A stretch of DNA of 64,000 nt, from assembly GCA_009667805.1 (NCBI GenBank), contig CM019063.1, forward strand, positions 196,024,954-196,088,953, in the 5' to 3' direction. Numbering within the stretch: position 1 is the stretch's first letter; every line of letters begins with the position of its first letter. This DNA is from Leptobrachium leishanense. Lineage: Eukaryota > Chordata > Amphibia > Anura > Megophryidae. Below, in pieces: positions 44,296 to 55,916 of the stretch. Under the pieces are notes generated by a model that searched no databases, had not been told where the DNA came from, and saw only the letters and a program-made list of their open reading frames with translations. Made by a program: the position numbers and the translations under genes.

Positions 44296-44629
44296 GGCCA
44301 GTGTCAGACGAGAGCACTGTGCGCCTGTACTGACGTGCCTTCCGATGCCTGTCGCAGCGTTGACGATTCGACTGGGCCGGCCACACGCTGTAGTGCGCGC
44401 ACAAATTGCGAGCGCTACAGCGGATGTGTTGAAGGCTTCCCCGTTGAAACGCTATGACGCGCGTTCGATGGTGCTGCAAAGCACGATCCTCCATAGGAGG
44501 ATCGAGCCTTGCAGTGCTGAGTGCACGAAGTGCGCTCAGTGAGGTGGCCAGACAGGCACCAGAGTGGAAGGAATGTCCACTCTCACGGACATTCCTTCCA
44601 TTCTGAAAAACACTCGTCTGACAGTGGCC
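44296..44629. mobile_element. Harbinger-like MITE with TAA target duplication
   Basis: GGCCAGTGTCAGACGAG at the left and CTCGTCTGACAGTGGCC at the right. TAA on both sides (44293-44295, 44630-44632). It contains internal palindromes, including GATCCTCC/GGAGGATC near 44491-44505. Confidence 0.78.
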
Positions 44630-44632
44630 TAA

Positions 44633-45693
44633 GACTTTGATTCAAGCTATTTTTTTCTGTCTCGGCTGCTTTCTATTACTGTCTAAAAGGGAATAGGGGC
44701 CTGGCTTTATTATCCCAGCATCCTGAGGATAGGTAAGGAGCAAGAGGGCCACCGACCTCAAACTAGTGCATCACATCAAAGTGCAGGGGTCAGCGACCGT
44801 GATCCTCAAGATGGTTTGTAACTACATCTACTAACGAGTAACTGAGCATCTGGAGGGCCATGGTTCCTGACCACCGTCATAGTGGTTATGGCAGAGAGTG
44901 AATGTAACTACAGTTATACACTCCTGACTTTATCAAATTAAGCTTTTATGAAATCTGTATAATTTTAACAGTGCTGAGAGTGTTGCAACTAATCCTCCTA
45001 GTCAGATTGATTAACACATTCAAATTGTTTTCAGGACAGGTGAAGAAGAACTGAATGTGATTATCACATATTGGTACACATAGGGCTGCGATTGCCAAGT
45101 AATCCTATTCCTGTCTTTATGAAACCTATGTTTATAAATATGCAAATATTTTAAATATGTAATCACATAGGGAAACGTTGGCTTCTGCACCTGAATTGGG
45201 CAATGCTTCCTTATGCAATTGCCTGATCTGACACCTATAGCTTATGTAAATGTTTACGAATATTTCAGTTGTCATTTTAGATGTTAGTCATGGTTATTGT
45301 AGTGCATCTTAACATGAGCTATGAAAGGTTTGAACTTTTTATGACCGTTTTTTGAACTAATTGTATGTGTATCATGACATGAATGGCATAATGACATGCA
45401 TGAAATTTGTTCAGAATGCCAGGAGTGCCATTTCTAATTGCTGCAAATAGAGAGAATTTGTACGTGTATATGTCAAGGAGCTGGTTCCGGGGTGGCAGGT
45501 TTGAGCCCAATGAGTAGGACCAAGAATGTGATATTATATATAAAGAGAGATATAGATATATCTCTCTCTAGGAGCTGGGGAATACTGACAGGAAGAAAAA
45601 ACACTGTATAAATAATAAACAGCAATAAGATTAGCTAAAAGGTAAGATGAGAGAAGGGTAGACAAAAAGGGCAATACTAAACTATTATACATA
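44633..45693. other. Intron 11 sequence, nothing recognised
   Basis: No exon or named repeat. A GA/TA-rich patch with a small palindrome (AGAGAGATAT/ATATCTCTCT) lies at 45543-45568. Bases 45692-45693 are the TA target of the following Tc1 element. Confidence 0.45.
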
Positions 45694-46041
45694 CAGTCAT
45701 GGCCGACATTGTTGGTACCCCAGACATTTTTCCAGAAAATCAAGTATTTCTCACAGAAAAATATTGCAGTAACACATGTTTTGCTATACACATGTTTATT
45801 CCCTTTGTGTGTATTGGAAAAAAACAAAAAAAGTGAGGGGAAAAAAAGCAAATTGGACATAATGACACACAAAACTCCAAAAATGGGCTGGACAAAATTC
45901 TTGGCACCCTTTCAAAATTGTGGATAAATAAGATTGTTTCAAGCATGCGATGCTCCTGTAAACTCACCTGGGGCAAGTAACAGGTGTGGGCAATATAAAA
46001 ATCACACCTGAAAGCAGATAAAAAGGAGAGACGTTCACATA

Positions 46042-46943
46042 CAGGGCTATCCAAAGAGATTCGAATTGCTTGAGAAAGGTAACCGAACGCTGAAAATCAG
46101 GGTTCGGTTACCTTTCCTGGCCATTCGGCTATCCAGAGAGCAGGCAATTCGCCAAATCCTGTCGAATTGCCTGCACATACGGTGCCTGTTCGGTCCCTGT
46201 TCGAGGGCAGTGAAATCCCCATCAAAAAGCACTGCTTCGGCTATTCAGAGAACACAAACCAGCAGTGAAAGGTTCCCCTAATGCCCTGTCATTCGGTGGT
46301 TTAATTCGGCAAATTTATTCTGGAGAATCCCATAGGCTTCAATGTTAAAAATATTCCCGTTTTAATTCAATATCTAATAAACGTCCATTATAAAATTCTG
46401 CAGCAAAAAGTCTCTTTATTCATTGATTTTTAGGATACTTTAAGCATTTTTCAGAATTTTTTAAAAAAAAATTAAAAGTCCGATTTTTTTTTTATTTTTT
46501 TTTTCAGTTTACTTATTTTTTTTGTAACAGCCCTCTTTATTATCATTCCCTGGACCTCCTGTGAAAATTTCAGACATTTTCGCTCAGTAGTTTCTTTGCA
46601 AACAGCGTTTCTTTTTCCCAGATTCATACAAATGGTTTTTCTAATTTATTCACTGCCTCCTCTACGTCACAGCTGCTTCGGCTCTGTGTGATTCGGCTCC
46701 TGTTCGGCTCCTGTTCGGCTCCTCTTCGAAGGTTAATCCAGATGTTTTTGCTTGTTTTCATAGTGCATTCGGTTAGTTGTCGTCAGGTTTTCGGCAGCTT
46801 TTCCCTGCAATTCGGGGACCCTGTGGTGCTTGCTGAATACACCGCAGGGTCACCGAAATGCAATCGGCAAAAGGAACCGAATTGAAGAGAACGAAAAGTC
46901 ACCGAACGTGCGGTGACTTTTCGAATCTCTTTGGATAACCCTG
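46042..46943. mobile_element. Foldback MITE nested in Tc1 5' UTR
   Basis: CAGGGCTATCCAAAGAGATTCGAA at the left and the complement of CAGGGTTATCCAAAGAGATTCGAA at the right. The subterminal right side has a perfect 13-bp hairpin (46892-46904/46911-46923, AAGTCACCG/CGGTGACTT). TA precedes the left end and TTA follows the right end. 46597-46943 is closely related to 62995-63279. Confidence 0.75.
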
Positions 46944-46947
46944 TTAG

Positions 46948-48016
<1,069 letters not shown>

Positions 48017-48237
48017 GTTAAGGGTGCCAAGAATTTTGTTCAGCCCATTTTTGGAGTTTTGTGTGACATTATGTCCAATTTGCTTTTTTTCCCTCCCTTT
48101 TTTGTTTTGTTCCAATACACACAAAGGGAATAAACATGTGTATAGCAAAACATGTGTTACTGCAATACTTTTCTGTGAGAAATACTTGATTTTCTGGAAA
48201 AATGTCTGGGGTGCCAATAATTTCAGCCATGACTGTA

Positions 48238-49943
48238 CATACATACACATATGAGAGAAAGGAGAGTAGATGGAAACAGGGATTAGACCAGGTATGGAGA
48301 GAGATATAGTTAGGAGAAGGAGGTCTTTGGGAAATAAACAGAAAACAAAAGTAGAGTGTTTTTTACAGGCAGAGAGTCCTTGAAAGGCAGAGGGTCTCGG
48401 TGCAAAGGTTCTTCGAACCGTAGATGGAGTAACTTCGAGAAGTCAGGAAACAACAGGGGTCTAGGCAGGTAACAGGAACTCGAGGCAGCTACTTACTAGT
48501 GAGGAGAGCACTAGTTAATGCAGAAGCCTTATGGTATAGGTGTGGTCCTCTTTTGTAGAGGAGAAATCAGGAGGCATTAATTAGCACCTGGTTACTAGCT
48601 CAGCAAGGCTTTTCAGGAGGGCCACTGCTAATCTTACCACTATCAGGCTACTTGCCTTTAGTTCTCTTGCGGTACTGGCGGCTAGGTACATGACAGTATA
48701 TTAACATGAAACTATATCATAACATTGACAGCGGAATGTCAACAACTTGGAATTTAACAAAACAAATGCACCTATAAAGGTTTTTGAGGTGGGAAAATTT
48801 TCCTTTTGTTATTATTGCAAGAATGAGATCGCACTGGCTCGCGGCCCGGCAGCGCAATCCTCTGTTGAGTCCTATGAACTCCCGCAATGCGACGAGTATC
48901 ACCTCCTGAAGTTCTACCACATGAATCATTGAAGGTAGTGCATCGTTCCTCCGCAAGGTGCTGAAATAGCGCCTGCCTGGAATCACATACTAAAATGGGG
49001 ATTCTATAGGGAAACCTGCAGGTGCAGATATTCTGTTGGCGCTCCCATTTTAGCATGGAGTAGAGAATAGTCCTAAATGTTTATCTGTTTAAACAAAAGT
49101 ATATACATATCTAGTGTTACTATTCTCCCATATAGCCTAAGAGGGAGTTTGAGCACCTAAATCTGTATACAAACATGCAAAAAACCCCAAGCCCTAGAAT
49201 TGAGTAAACCTGATTAGCTAGCTGCTAGGTTTGTCATCCTTTATCCGGATTATGACACCTGGAAGAGTCAGAAAACCGGAGGTTTTTAGTGTCTTTCGGA
49301 CTTACTTTTTACTTGCCTCCCTGCCATTCCTCTTTTCTTCAGCACTCTTAATGGATTTGGGCTGCAGCACCAGTGAGGTATGCTCTGGAGTTACGCAGAG
49401 TTTGTCCCTCATAACCCTTGTGCGGCGTCTCCCAGCGTATCTAACGGATTCCCTGCCGCATCCCCCCTCCACTATCTGGATTCCAAAAATCAGAATGCAT
49501 GGGGTGCTCAACCTATACACAGCACACCATCTAAAATGAATGATTGGTAATCGCATACGTTGTTACGTACAGGCATAACGTGAGTGATCTAATAATGCTA
49601 CATTCCCAATGGGGATGAGATGAAACTACGGTTGAGTGGTAACAACCAAGATATCGCCAACCATAAATCTGCAAGATATTCTGCAAGGGGTGCAAACTTT
49701 GGATACTGGTAGCAACCAAAAAAGCAGGAGGTAACCCTGATAAACCTTGAATAGCAGAATTTAGAGTTGAGTGCTGCAGGGTTGGAGGAAGCAAGATAAC
49801 CATATAGTGTTGGGGAATCTCACTCCCTTATCTCTCCCATAACTTCCATCTTATATGGAGTTTTGTGTGCCTAGCTGTATTAATGATTTGATTATGGAGC
49901 CGGGTGTGCTCGTATTGTAATTTTCTGTTTTGCTCTCCTCTAG
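48238..49943. other. 3' part of intron 11, nothing recognised
   Basis: No coding exon. 48240-48700 looks like moderately repetitive sequence ending GGCGGCTAGGTACATGACAGT. 48810-49050 is GC-richer without a recognisable frame. The exon 12 acceptor is CTCTCCTCTAG, with AG at 49942-49943. Confidence 0.45.
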
Positions 49944-50033
49944 TGCCCTCATGAAATGTCATGTCCGAAAATGAGTCAGAAGCAAGTGCCTTGTAATTTT
50001 GTACAGCAGTATCAACCTCTCAATCTCAGTTGG
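49944..50033 (+). CDS. METTL17: METTL17 exon 12, first cysteines of Fe-S site
   Basis: 30 codons in phase 0. It opens with C-P-H-E-x-x-C. Counting from the first residue of exon 2, Cys 313, 319 and 329 lie here. In human METTL17 three cysteines of this segment and one in the next exon are reported to hold a 4Fe-4S cluster (known from the literature, recalled). The spacing between the second and third Cys is nine residues here. Confidence 0.92.
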
Positions 50034-50156
50034 GTAAGTTCCTTTCTCGAGGGCTGAATAACTTTGTATTTAATTGAATGAATAAGAAATGTAGCATGTG
50101 TGACATCATGCTTCCATATAATCAAACTTTTCCTATACTGTATCTCATTCTCACAG

Positions 50157-50344
50157 AATCCCCAACAACGGTGGGAGAAGTTTTCCTTCCTTATATTGTC
50201 ACGTAATTCTGTGGCAGAAGGTGATGCTCATTGGCCTCGTGTGATAAGCCCTGTGCTGCGAAGGCCACGTCATGTGCATTGTTATACGTGCAGCTCTGAT
50301 GGACAGTTGCATCATGATGTCATCACTGCTCGACGACATGGGAG
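50157..50344 (+). CDS. METTL17: METTL17 exon 13
   Basis: Acceptor CTCACAG; ends AG|GTAGGC with two bases over. It encodes 'RWEKFSFLILSRN', 'HWPRVISPVLRRPRHVHC' and 'ITARRHGR', the most conserved C-terminal block. Cys 384 and 387 lie in the 'HCYTCSSDG' turn; one of them is the expected fourth Fe-S ligand. Confidence 0.94.
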
Positions 50345-50561
50345 GTAGGCGTCACAGCAGCATGATAAAAATATACTTGAAAAATACAAATTTTCAAGTT
50401 GTTAGTCCAGTTATACAGTATACCTATATCTGAAATATGTCATATCATGCTGCAATCGTTTTACCTTTTTTATGTCTATTAAGCAGCTTTATGAGGTTTG
50501 AGCTCCAGCCCCCCCCCCCCCTTACATACAGCATAGATTGAATTTGTTCTTTGTTTCTCAG

Positions 50562-50655
50562 GGATCTGTATCGTTGTGCTCGAAATTCTGAATGGGGTGA
50601 CCGCCTTCCAGCTCTGATGCCCAGTATGACATCTGAGGAAACGGAAGAACAGTAA
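50562..50655 (+). CDS. METTL17: METTL17 exon 14 (last)
   Basis: One incoming base completes an Arg codon. It encodes 'DLYRCARNSEWGDRLP' and ends at TAA 50653-50655 after an acidic tail. The total of exons 2-14 is 435 residues. Confidence 0.94.
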
Positions 50656-50723
50656 AACCCAGCTTTATGTTCTCATGACATGAAAACTGGAGACCGATTC
50701 AACTTGGACACTCTGGCAGCAGC

Positions 50724-50729
50724 AATAAA
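50724..50729 (+). terminator. METTL17: Polyadenylation signal of METTL17
   Basis: AATAAA 69 bases after the stop codon, in a short 3' UTR. Confidence 0.8.
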
Positions 50730-52139
50730 ATAGAATTAATTTTGATTCTGAATACTGCTACTTCTGTTAATATCAATATAACATCAGGGCCGCATAATTC
50801 CTGGCTTGATGCCTATAATTTACAGCATACAAATTTAAATAGATATTTGATTACTTAAAAGTTCTTTGCATAGGTTATTTCAAGATGAAGATGAGTACAT
50901 GAGATACGCCAGGAAGAAAGACTGAGTTGTTACATAAGCCACTATCACTGTGTAAATAAGATTTATTTTCCTTTTTGTTCCTGGTGCCATCAAAGCAGTC
51001 TCAGGGTCCTGATTGCCCGTCCTATTCAAGTTAATTTGCCATTTTTTTTTATCACGGTCTGCTCTGTATTCGGAACAATAGTGTAAATACAGGGTAATTG
51101 TATCTTAACAGCTACTGGGTTCTGTTCTGACTTTTTTTTTGTCTGAAATGTTTAGGAGTAGGTGGTTCACAAGATCTGAGTTTCACACTTCTGTTGCTTA
51201 AAATAATATTAATATTGACTAATGGTGACCTCACATGAGTCATATACATATTTTCTTTTAGATTTCTTCTGTATGTTAAGCTTCTGTCCTTATGAAAATC
51301 TATATAATGGTAGAGAGTGTATTCAGAAATTGTCAAATTAGAGTCCTGCTGGTAGTTTGGAATTTATATCCTGATATTGAACAAACGTAACCAATAATGG
51401 CAGGGACTAGGTCAATGCGTGTCCTAGTGTACAATGCCCAGACAGGCAAATTTTGTTTGTATTGAAGACTATTAGATGTTTTAGGATCACCAGGGAGTCT
51501 TGTAAAATATTCTTTGTGCCTACAAAAGAGTCAACGTTTCAGTCCTCTGGACTTTTCTCAATCTTGGTTTGTTTTCCTGGTGAACTATACTTTTTGGCAG
51601 CTGTTTCCACCGGAGCACCAAGAATGTTATGATTCTGGCAGCAGGTCCCCTGAATGTTGTAAGATGATGTCTGTAAGGCATACTGTATTTGACAAAAGAC
51701 CATTTATTAGGGTTGCACCGATACCACTTTTTTTAAGACCGAGTACTGATACCTTTTTTTTTCAGGTGCTCACAAAATTCTAGGTCAAATAGCCGATTTG
51801 GATAGTGAGATGAAAGGGAGAATTTTTCTGGTTCGGCTATTTTGACCTAGAATTTTTCATTCTCCAGTCATTCTCCTGCTTTTCACGCTCTCTGAATAAC
51901 CCTACATATCTTTTCATGTGACAGCACTAAAGTAGTGAGTGTACAGCTTGTATAACAGTGTGAATTTGCTGTCCCCTCAAAATAACTCAACACAGCCATT
52001 ACAATCTGACAATAAAGATTGGGCCAGCTGATAACTGACCTATATCGCAAAAAGACTGCCACAAATAATTTCTTGAATTGGAAGAGTTTCCACCCAATAG
52101 CACAAAAAAAGGGGATCCCCATTGGTTAATACCTGCGGA
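50730..52139. other. Downstream of METTL17, with repeat fragments
   Basis: No gene. At 51718 the left end of the TAGGGTTGCACCGATAC hAT family begins and breaks off near 51770. Next is a perfect 23-bp hairpin (51774-51796/51834-51856) and a CTCTGAATAACCCT end (51886-51903) of the foldback family, suggesting that a small foldback element landed in the hAT copy. Confidence 0.55.
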
Positions 52140-52915
52140 CACGCAGAAATTGCTCAAGTCTGGAAGCATTTCAAAAGGAAGCTTCCAATCTAAGATCTAT
52201 GTTTCGTGAAAAGGGATACCCTAATCGTTGTCTCAAACGGGCATATAAACGCGCCATCGAGACTTATAGAGCAAGTCTGCTAGTGCCTAAAAATACAAAT
52301 AAGAACACTAGCAATACACCGCAAACAGTCAGATTTGTGGCCACTTTTGATAGTGGGTGGCACACTTATCAAAACCATCTGTAGCAAGTTTTGGCCTCTT
52401 TTACACCTGGAGGAATCCCTTACAAGGGTATAACCAGATACACCTAGCTTTGTAGCCAGGAGATCCAGAAATCTCCGGGATCTACTGGTACACCGTTACC
52501 AGAATGTAACTAAGGCACCTGGATGCTGGCTGGATAGACCGATTGGTACCTTTTTAAATGTGGGCATTGCAAAGGCGTGTGACTATATTTGCAAATCCAA
52601 GACATTCACAAGTAACGTCACCAAAAGGACATTTTCCACCTGATCATATCTTTTAACATGCACATGTTTGAAACAATATGTAGGCAAAACGTTTCAACAA
52701 CTACGTAGATGTATTCTGCAGCATGTCAGGAATAATGTAGACACTCCTGTCTCTAGACATGTGCATAGCTACCATGATGGCGATGCCTCTTGTCTCTCTT
52801 TTCAGGTTATTGAACGGTTGGATCTGGGTCCTAGAAAGGGCGACTTTGATCAGAAATTGAAACAACACGAAGCCAGATGGATTTTTAAATTGGGAACCTA
52901 ATATCCCTTGGGTCT
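52140..52915 (+). pseudogene. Penelope-like element, 3' part with GIY-YIG
   Basis: 52199-52384 encodes the end of the reverse-transcriptase thumb/linker ('FREKGYPNRCLKRAYKRA'). After broken sequence, 52640-52901 encodes the GIY-YIG endonuclease: 'YVGKTFQQLRRCILQHVRNN', 'PVSRHVHSYHDGD', then 'HEARWIFKLGT', with the catalytic Glu in 'HEARW'. The linker segment 52480-52640 is frameshifted. Penelope elements use this endonuclease for target-primed integration. Confidence 0.8.
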
Positions 52916-53082
52916 AAAATGAGGAATTTAATTATACTGCCTTTTATATAAAAATTCATTCTCAATTTTTATATGTTCTTTATACATATTATGTTCTTAC
53001 CAGTGTGGACGGGGTGCAGAATTCGTGTCTTGTGTAGTACGGGAGTTTAGATACATACTATATCCCTTAATTTGATTTGACT

Positions 53083-54290
53083 TTATTGCCAATGTATTAT
53101 TACATACAGTGTCTTAAAAAATAAAAATAAGTAGACCACTGGCTCAGTAACCAGACCGTGGGTTGCTCTCGAACAGGCAACGGCACGGTGCCCCCTGCCC
53201 TGCCTCCCATGGCTTCCGATATCCGTACAAAAATCCCTAATGGACCCGCACCCTCGGACACATGCTACCTTACGAGCCTGGCGCACCTTGACACACGGAG
53301 AGGGCATTGCCCCTTTTCCCTCACCACTCATGCCACTGCAATGGCTCCCAATCTTTTCTAGAACCCTGACATCGACGACCCCCGAAGGCCAACCTATCCC
53401 CTCCCGACTCAAGCATTTCCTGACCGAGACGGGACCCACTCCCTGTAGCCAGTTACCCGTACCACACGCGGGATCCTTCCTGACTCGATTCTATCACCAT
53501 AGACTCCTACAAACACTGCGATCTCACGCCCCACTTCAGGACTATATTAGACCGCCCACACAATTTGAGGCATTGATAGAGGCAGATACCCACCACATTG
53601 CCTCTCCTTGATGTACGATATGCTACAAGCACTGACTCCTCTGACTAGCACCTGACGCACTAACTGGGAACGTGAACTGAACCACGCATTTGAAGACCAT
53701 CAATGGAGAGCGATCTGTCTACTAGCACACTCCAGCTCCACCGCAGTCAGGGTTCAGGAGGCTAATTACAAGGTGCTGACGAGATGGCATAAGACGCCCA
53801 AAGTCCTAACCCATTACGCAGGTCAAGGAGCTGATAAATGCTGGAGATGTGATGCCCCCGGTGCCTCTCCACTTCATATATGGTGGGATTGCCCCATTAT
53901 ATCTGAACTTTTGGCGCTCTGTACACAAATGTCTCTGTGTTAGACTTCTACACGCTGCTCGCCTGGTTATACCACGGTTATACCACGGTTCTGGCGTAAA
54001 CCCAATGCTCCCCCTCTGACTATGTGGCTGCACAAGGTAGAAAATATTAGATCGGCAGAAGAAAGGGTGGCCCTGCTCCAGGGTAAAACTGCAGAACACC
54101 ACCAATCCTGGTACTATTGGATGACCACATGCCTGTCCCTCATACGGAGAGTCGCTCCCAAACCTTAGCGGGTCGACGCCCAAATCCTCTGAACCCCCTG
54201 CCCTCGTCCCACCAGGTCGAAACCCTCTTATAATCTAAGTAGCCCTGATCACTCTTACACCAAAGGTTACTCACAGTACCTATCCCAGGA
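53083..54290 (+). pseudogene. L1 ORF2 C-terminal fragment (copy C)
   Basis: A 5'-truncated L1. 53240-53611 encodes a Pro/Thr-rich C-terminal region of ORF2, and about 53755-53940 encodes 'YKVLTRWHKTPKVL' and the Cys knuckle 'CWRCDAPGASPLHIWWDCP'. Several frameshifts. The subfamily is close to L1-A ('FLHMWWDCP'). Confidence 0.72.
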
Positions 54291-54356
54291 CATACTTGAA
54301 AACGAGAGAAATCTCAATGTATCCTTCCTGGTAAAATCCTTTTCAAATAAATAAAT
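54288..54356 (+). repeat. SINE-type 3' tail after L1 copy C
   Basis: CCAGGACATACTTGAAAAC through CCTTCCTGGTAAAATCC, then a (AAAT)n run. It matches the last 65 or so bases of the SINEs at 4794, 14014 and 16689 and directly follows L1 copy C. It is either a truncated SINE insertion or the shared 3' end of an L1-SINE partnership. Confidence 0.65.
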
Positions 54357-55916
54357 AATGCAATCTCTCCTAGGCACTCGCCATACTATGTTCGCCTATT
54401 TCTATGATTTTACATTGTAAAACCTGTACACACTGTTGCTGTTCTTTTTCATGTATGTTCAACTTATTTTTCAATATATGCACAATATGATATATATATA
54501 TATATTTTTTTTTTTAATCTTTTTTGTATATATTTCACATGGGTATGGCTTTGTTTGGTAGATATTATTTATCTAGGATTTATATCCTGGACCTATTAAA
54601 ATTTACACCTTTTCATGTTTTTCAAGATTAAGACATTATCTTGGGTTTATCCATTCATTTACATACCGATGGTGTGTGTGTGTTTTTTTTTCCCCCCCAA
54701 GTGTGTTGGTTTTATAACTATATCTACATATGGCTATTCAAGTTCTATCACAAAGCCTTTCTGTTGGGCTATTTGTGATTCAACTATTGTTGTCTAGGCA
54801 ACGTGTGTGGGCAGGCTTGTTTGTATTTGTATATGCTTATTGCCTTTTCACTTAGCCGGCAGCTACATGATTTATTTTCAGCGCGAAAATAAAGCTCCTA
54901 TACATTTATACCTTGTAGCCACTCCTTGCTATAATCTATTTTCTGAGGTTCATTTGGCAAGCTTCTATTATTAGTCCTCTGGAGTGCCTTTTTCTCTGGC
55001 TTTTTTTAACATTTACTATCTCATCGGGTCTCTCTCTCTTCACCCAGCTGTTGAGGTATTCTGCGATGCTGTTCAGGCATTGGGCTTACTTGTACCATGT
55101 GCCACTTTACAACCAATCCAAAAGTCCTATGCCTCTGCAGTTCAGCCATTCTGTGATTGGCGGTTCCCTTCCCATGTGACCGCCTCATTCGTAGTGGCGC
55201 AACATATTTAAAGGGTCTGGATACATTGTAGTCTCATGTCCCTGAGGAGCATACTTATGCGAAATGCGCTTCGGACGTGTTCTTCACAATTTGGGTCCCT
55301 ATGTATTTGATTCCCGAGCATCACTATGTTGATGAGGGTGTTCTGCTACATCGATTAGTAACAATTCCCCTTGCGAGGACTGAATTACCTATTGCTCGAA
55401 AAATTAAACTATACTTTATTAAACATGATTTAAAATGCACTTCTTACATTAAAAAATTGTTGTCGCATGGAATGTATAACATCATTGATGATTATTATCA
55501 CATGAATTTTGTATAATCTAAAGTAACCGGTGCGTCCACCGGATTACACAAACATCACAACAAAAATCGCACATTGATTAGTTTAAATAAGTGAATGTGA
55601 ATGGCAGAAAATATGCTTATCAAAGAGCACACATCAGTGCTACACCCTATAGTTCTGTTATGAAATATACAAATAGGGCATAGAGATTAGCTTGAACATG
55701 AATTTGAAAAGGAATAATTTAGCCACGCAACGCAGACAATTCTAATACTGCCAGCGGGTTGTCCCGAGCTTAAATGGGTTATCAAAGCAAGGGAAAAAGA
55801 TTTTCCATTTATTGTGAGCAGGGTGTCTCAGTTGTTATTCAAAGGTTACAGTGTAATCACCGAAAGAAGCATCATAATAGCAGATCCACCGTGGATTGAC
55901 TGCAGCCTTATTAGAC
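54357..55916. other. Stretch without gene; hammerhead-like motif
   Basis: AT-rich, with a (TA)n patch at about 54488-54505. No exon or frame is convincing. It may be the pseudo-LTR and 5' region of a second, rearranged Penelope copy, as suggested by the ribozyme-like motif at 55242-55282. Confidence 0.4.
55242..55282 (+). ncRNA. Hammerhead-ribozyme-like motif
   Basis: CTGAGGA (55242-55248, fits the CUGANGA core), then a perfect 4-bp stem II with a 4-nt loop (GCAT ACTT ATGC, 55249-55260), then GAAA (55261-55264), then a weak stem III (ATGCG paired with CGTGT at 55276-55280). Stem I pairing is not convincing, so it is probably degraded. Penelope elements are known to carry hammerhead motifs in their pseudo-LTRs, which fits the Penelope remnant upstream. 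Confidence 0.4.
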
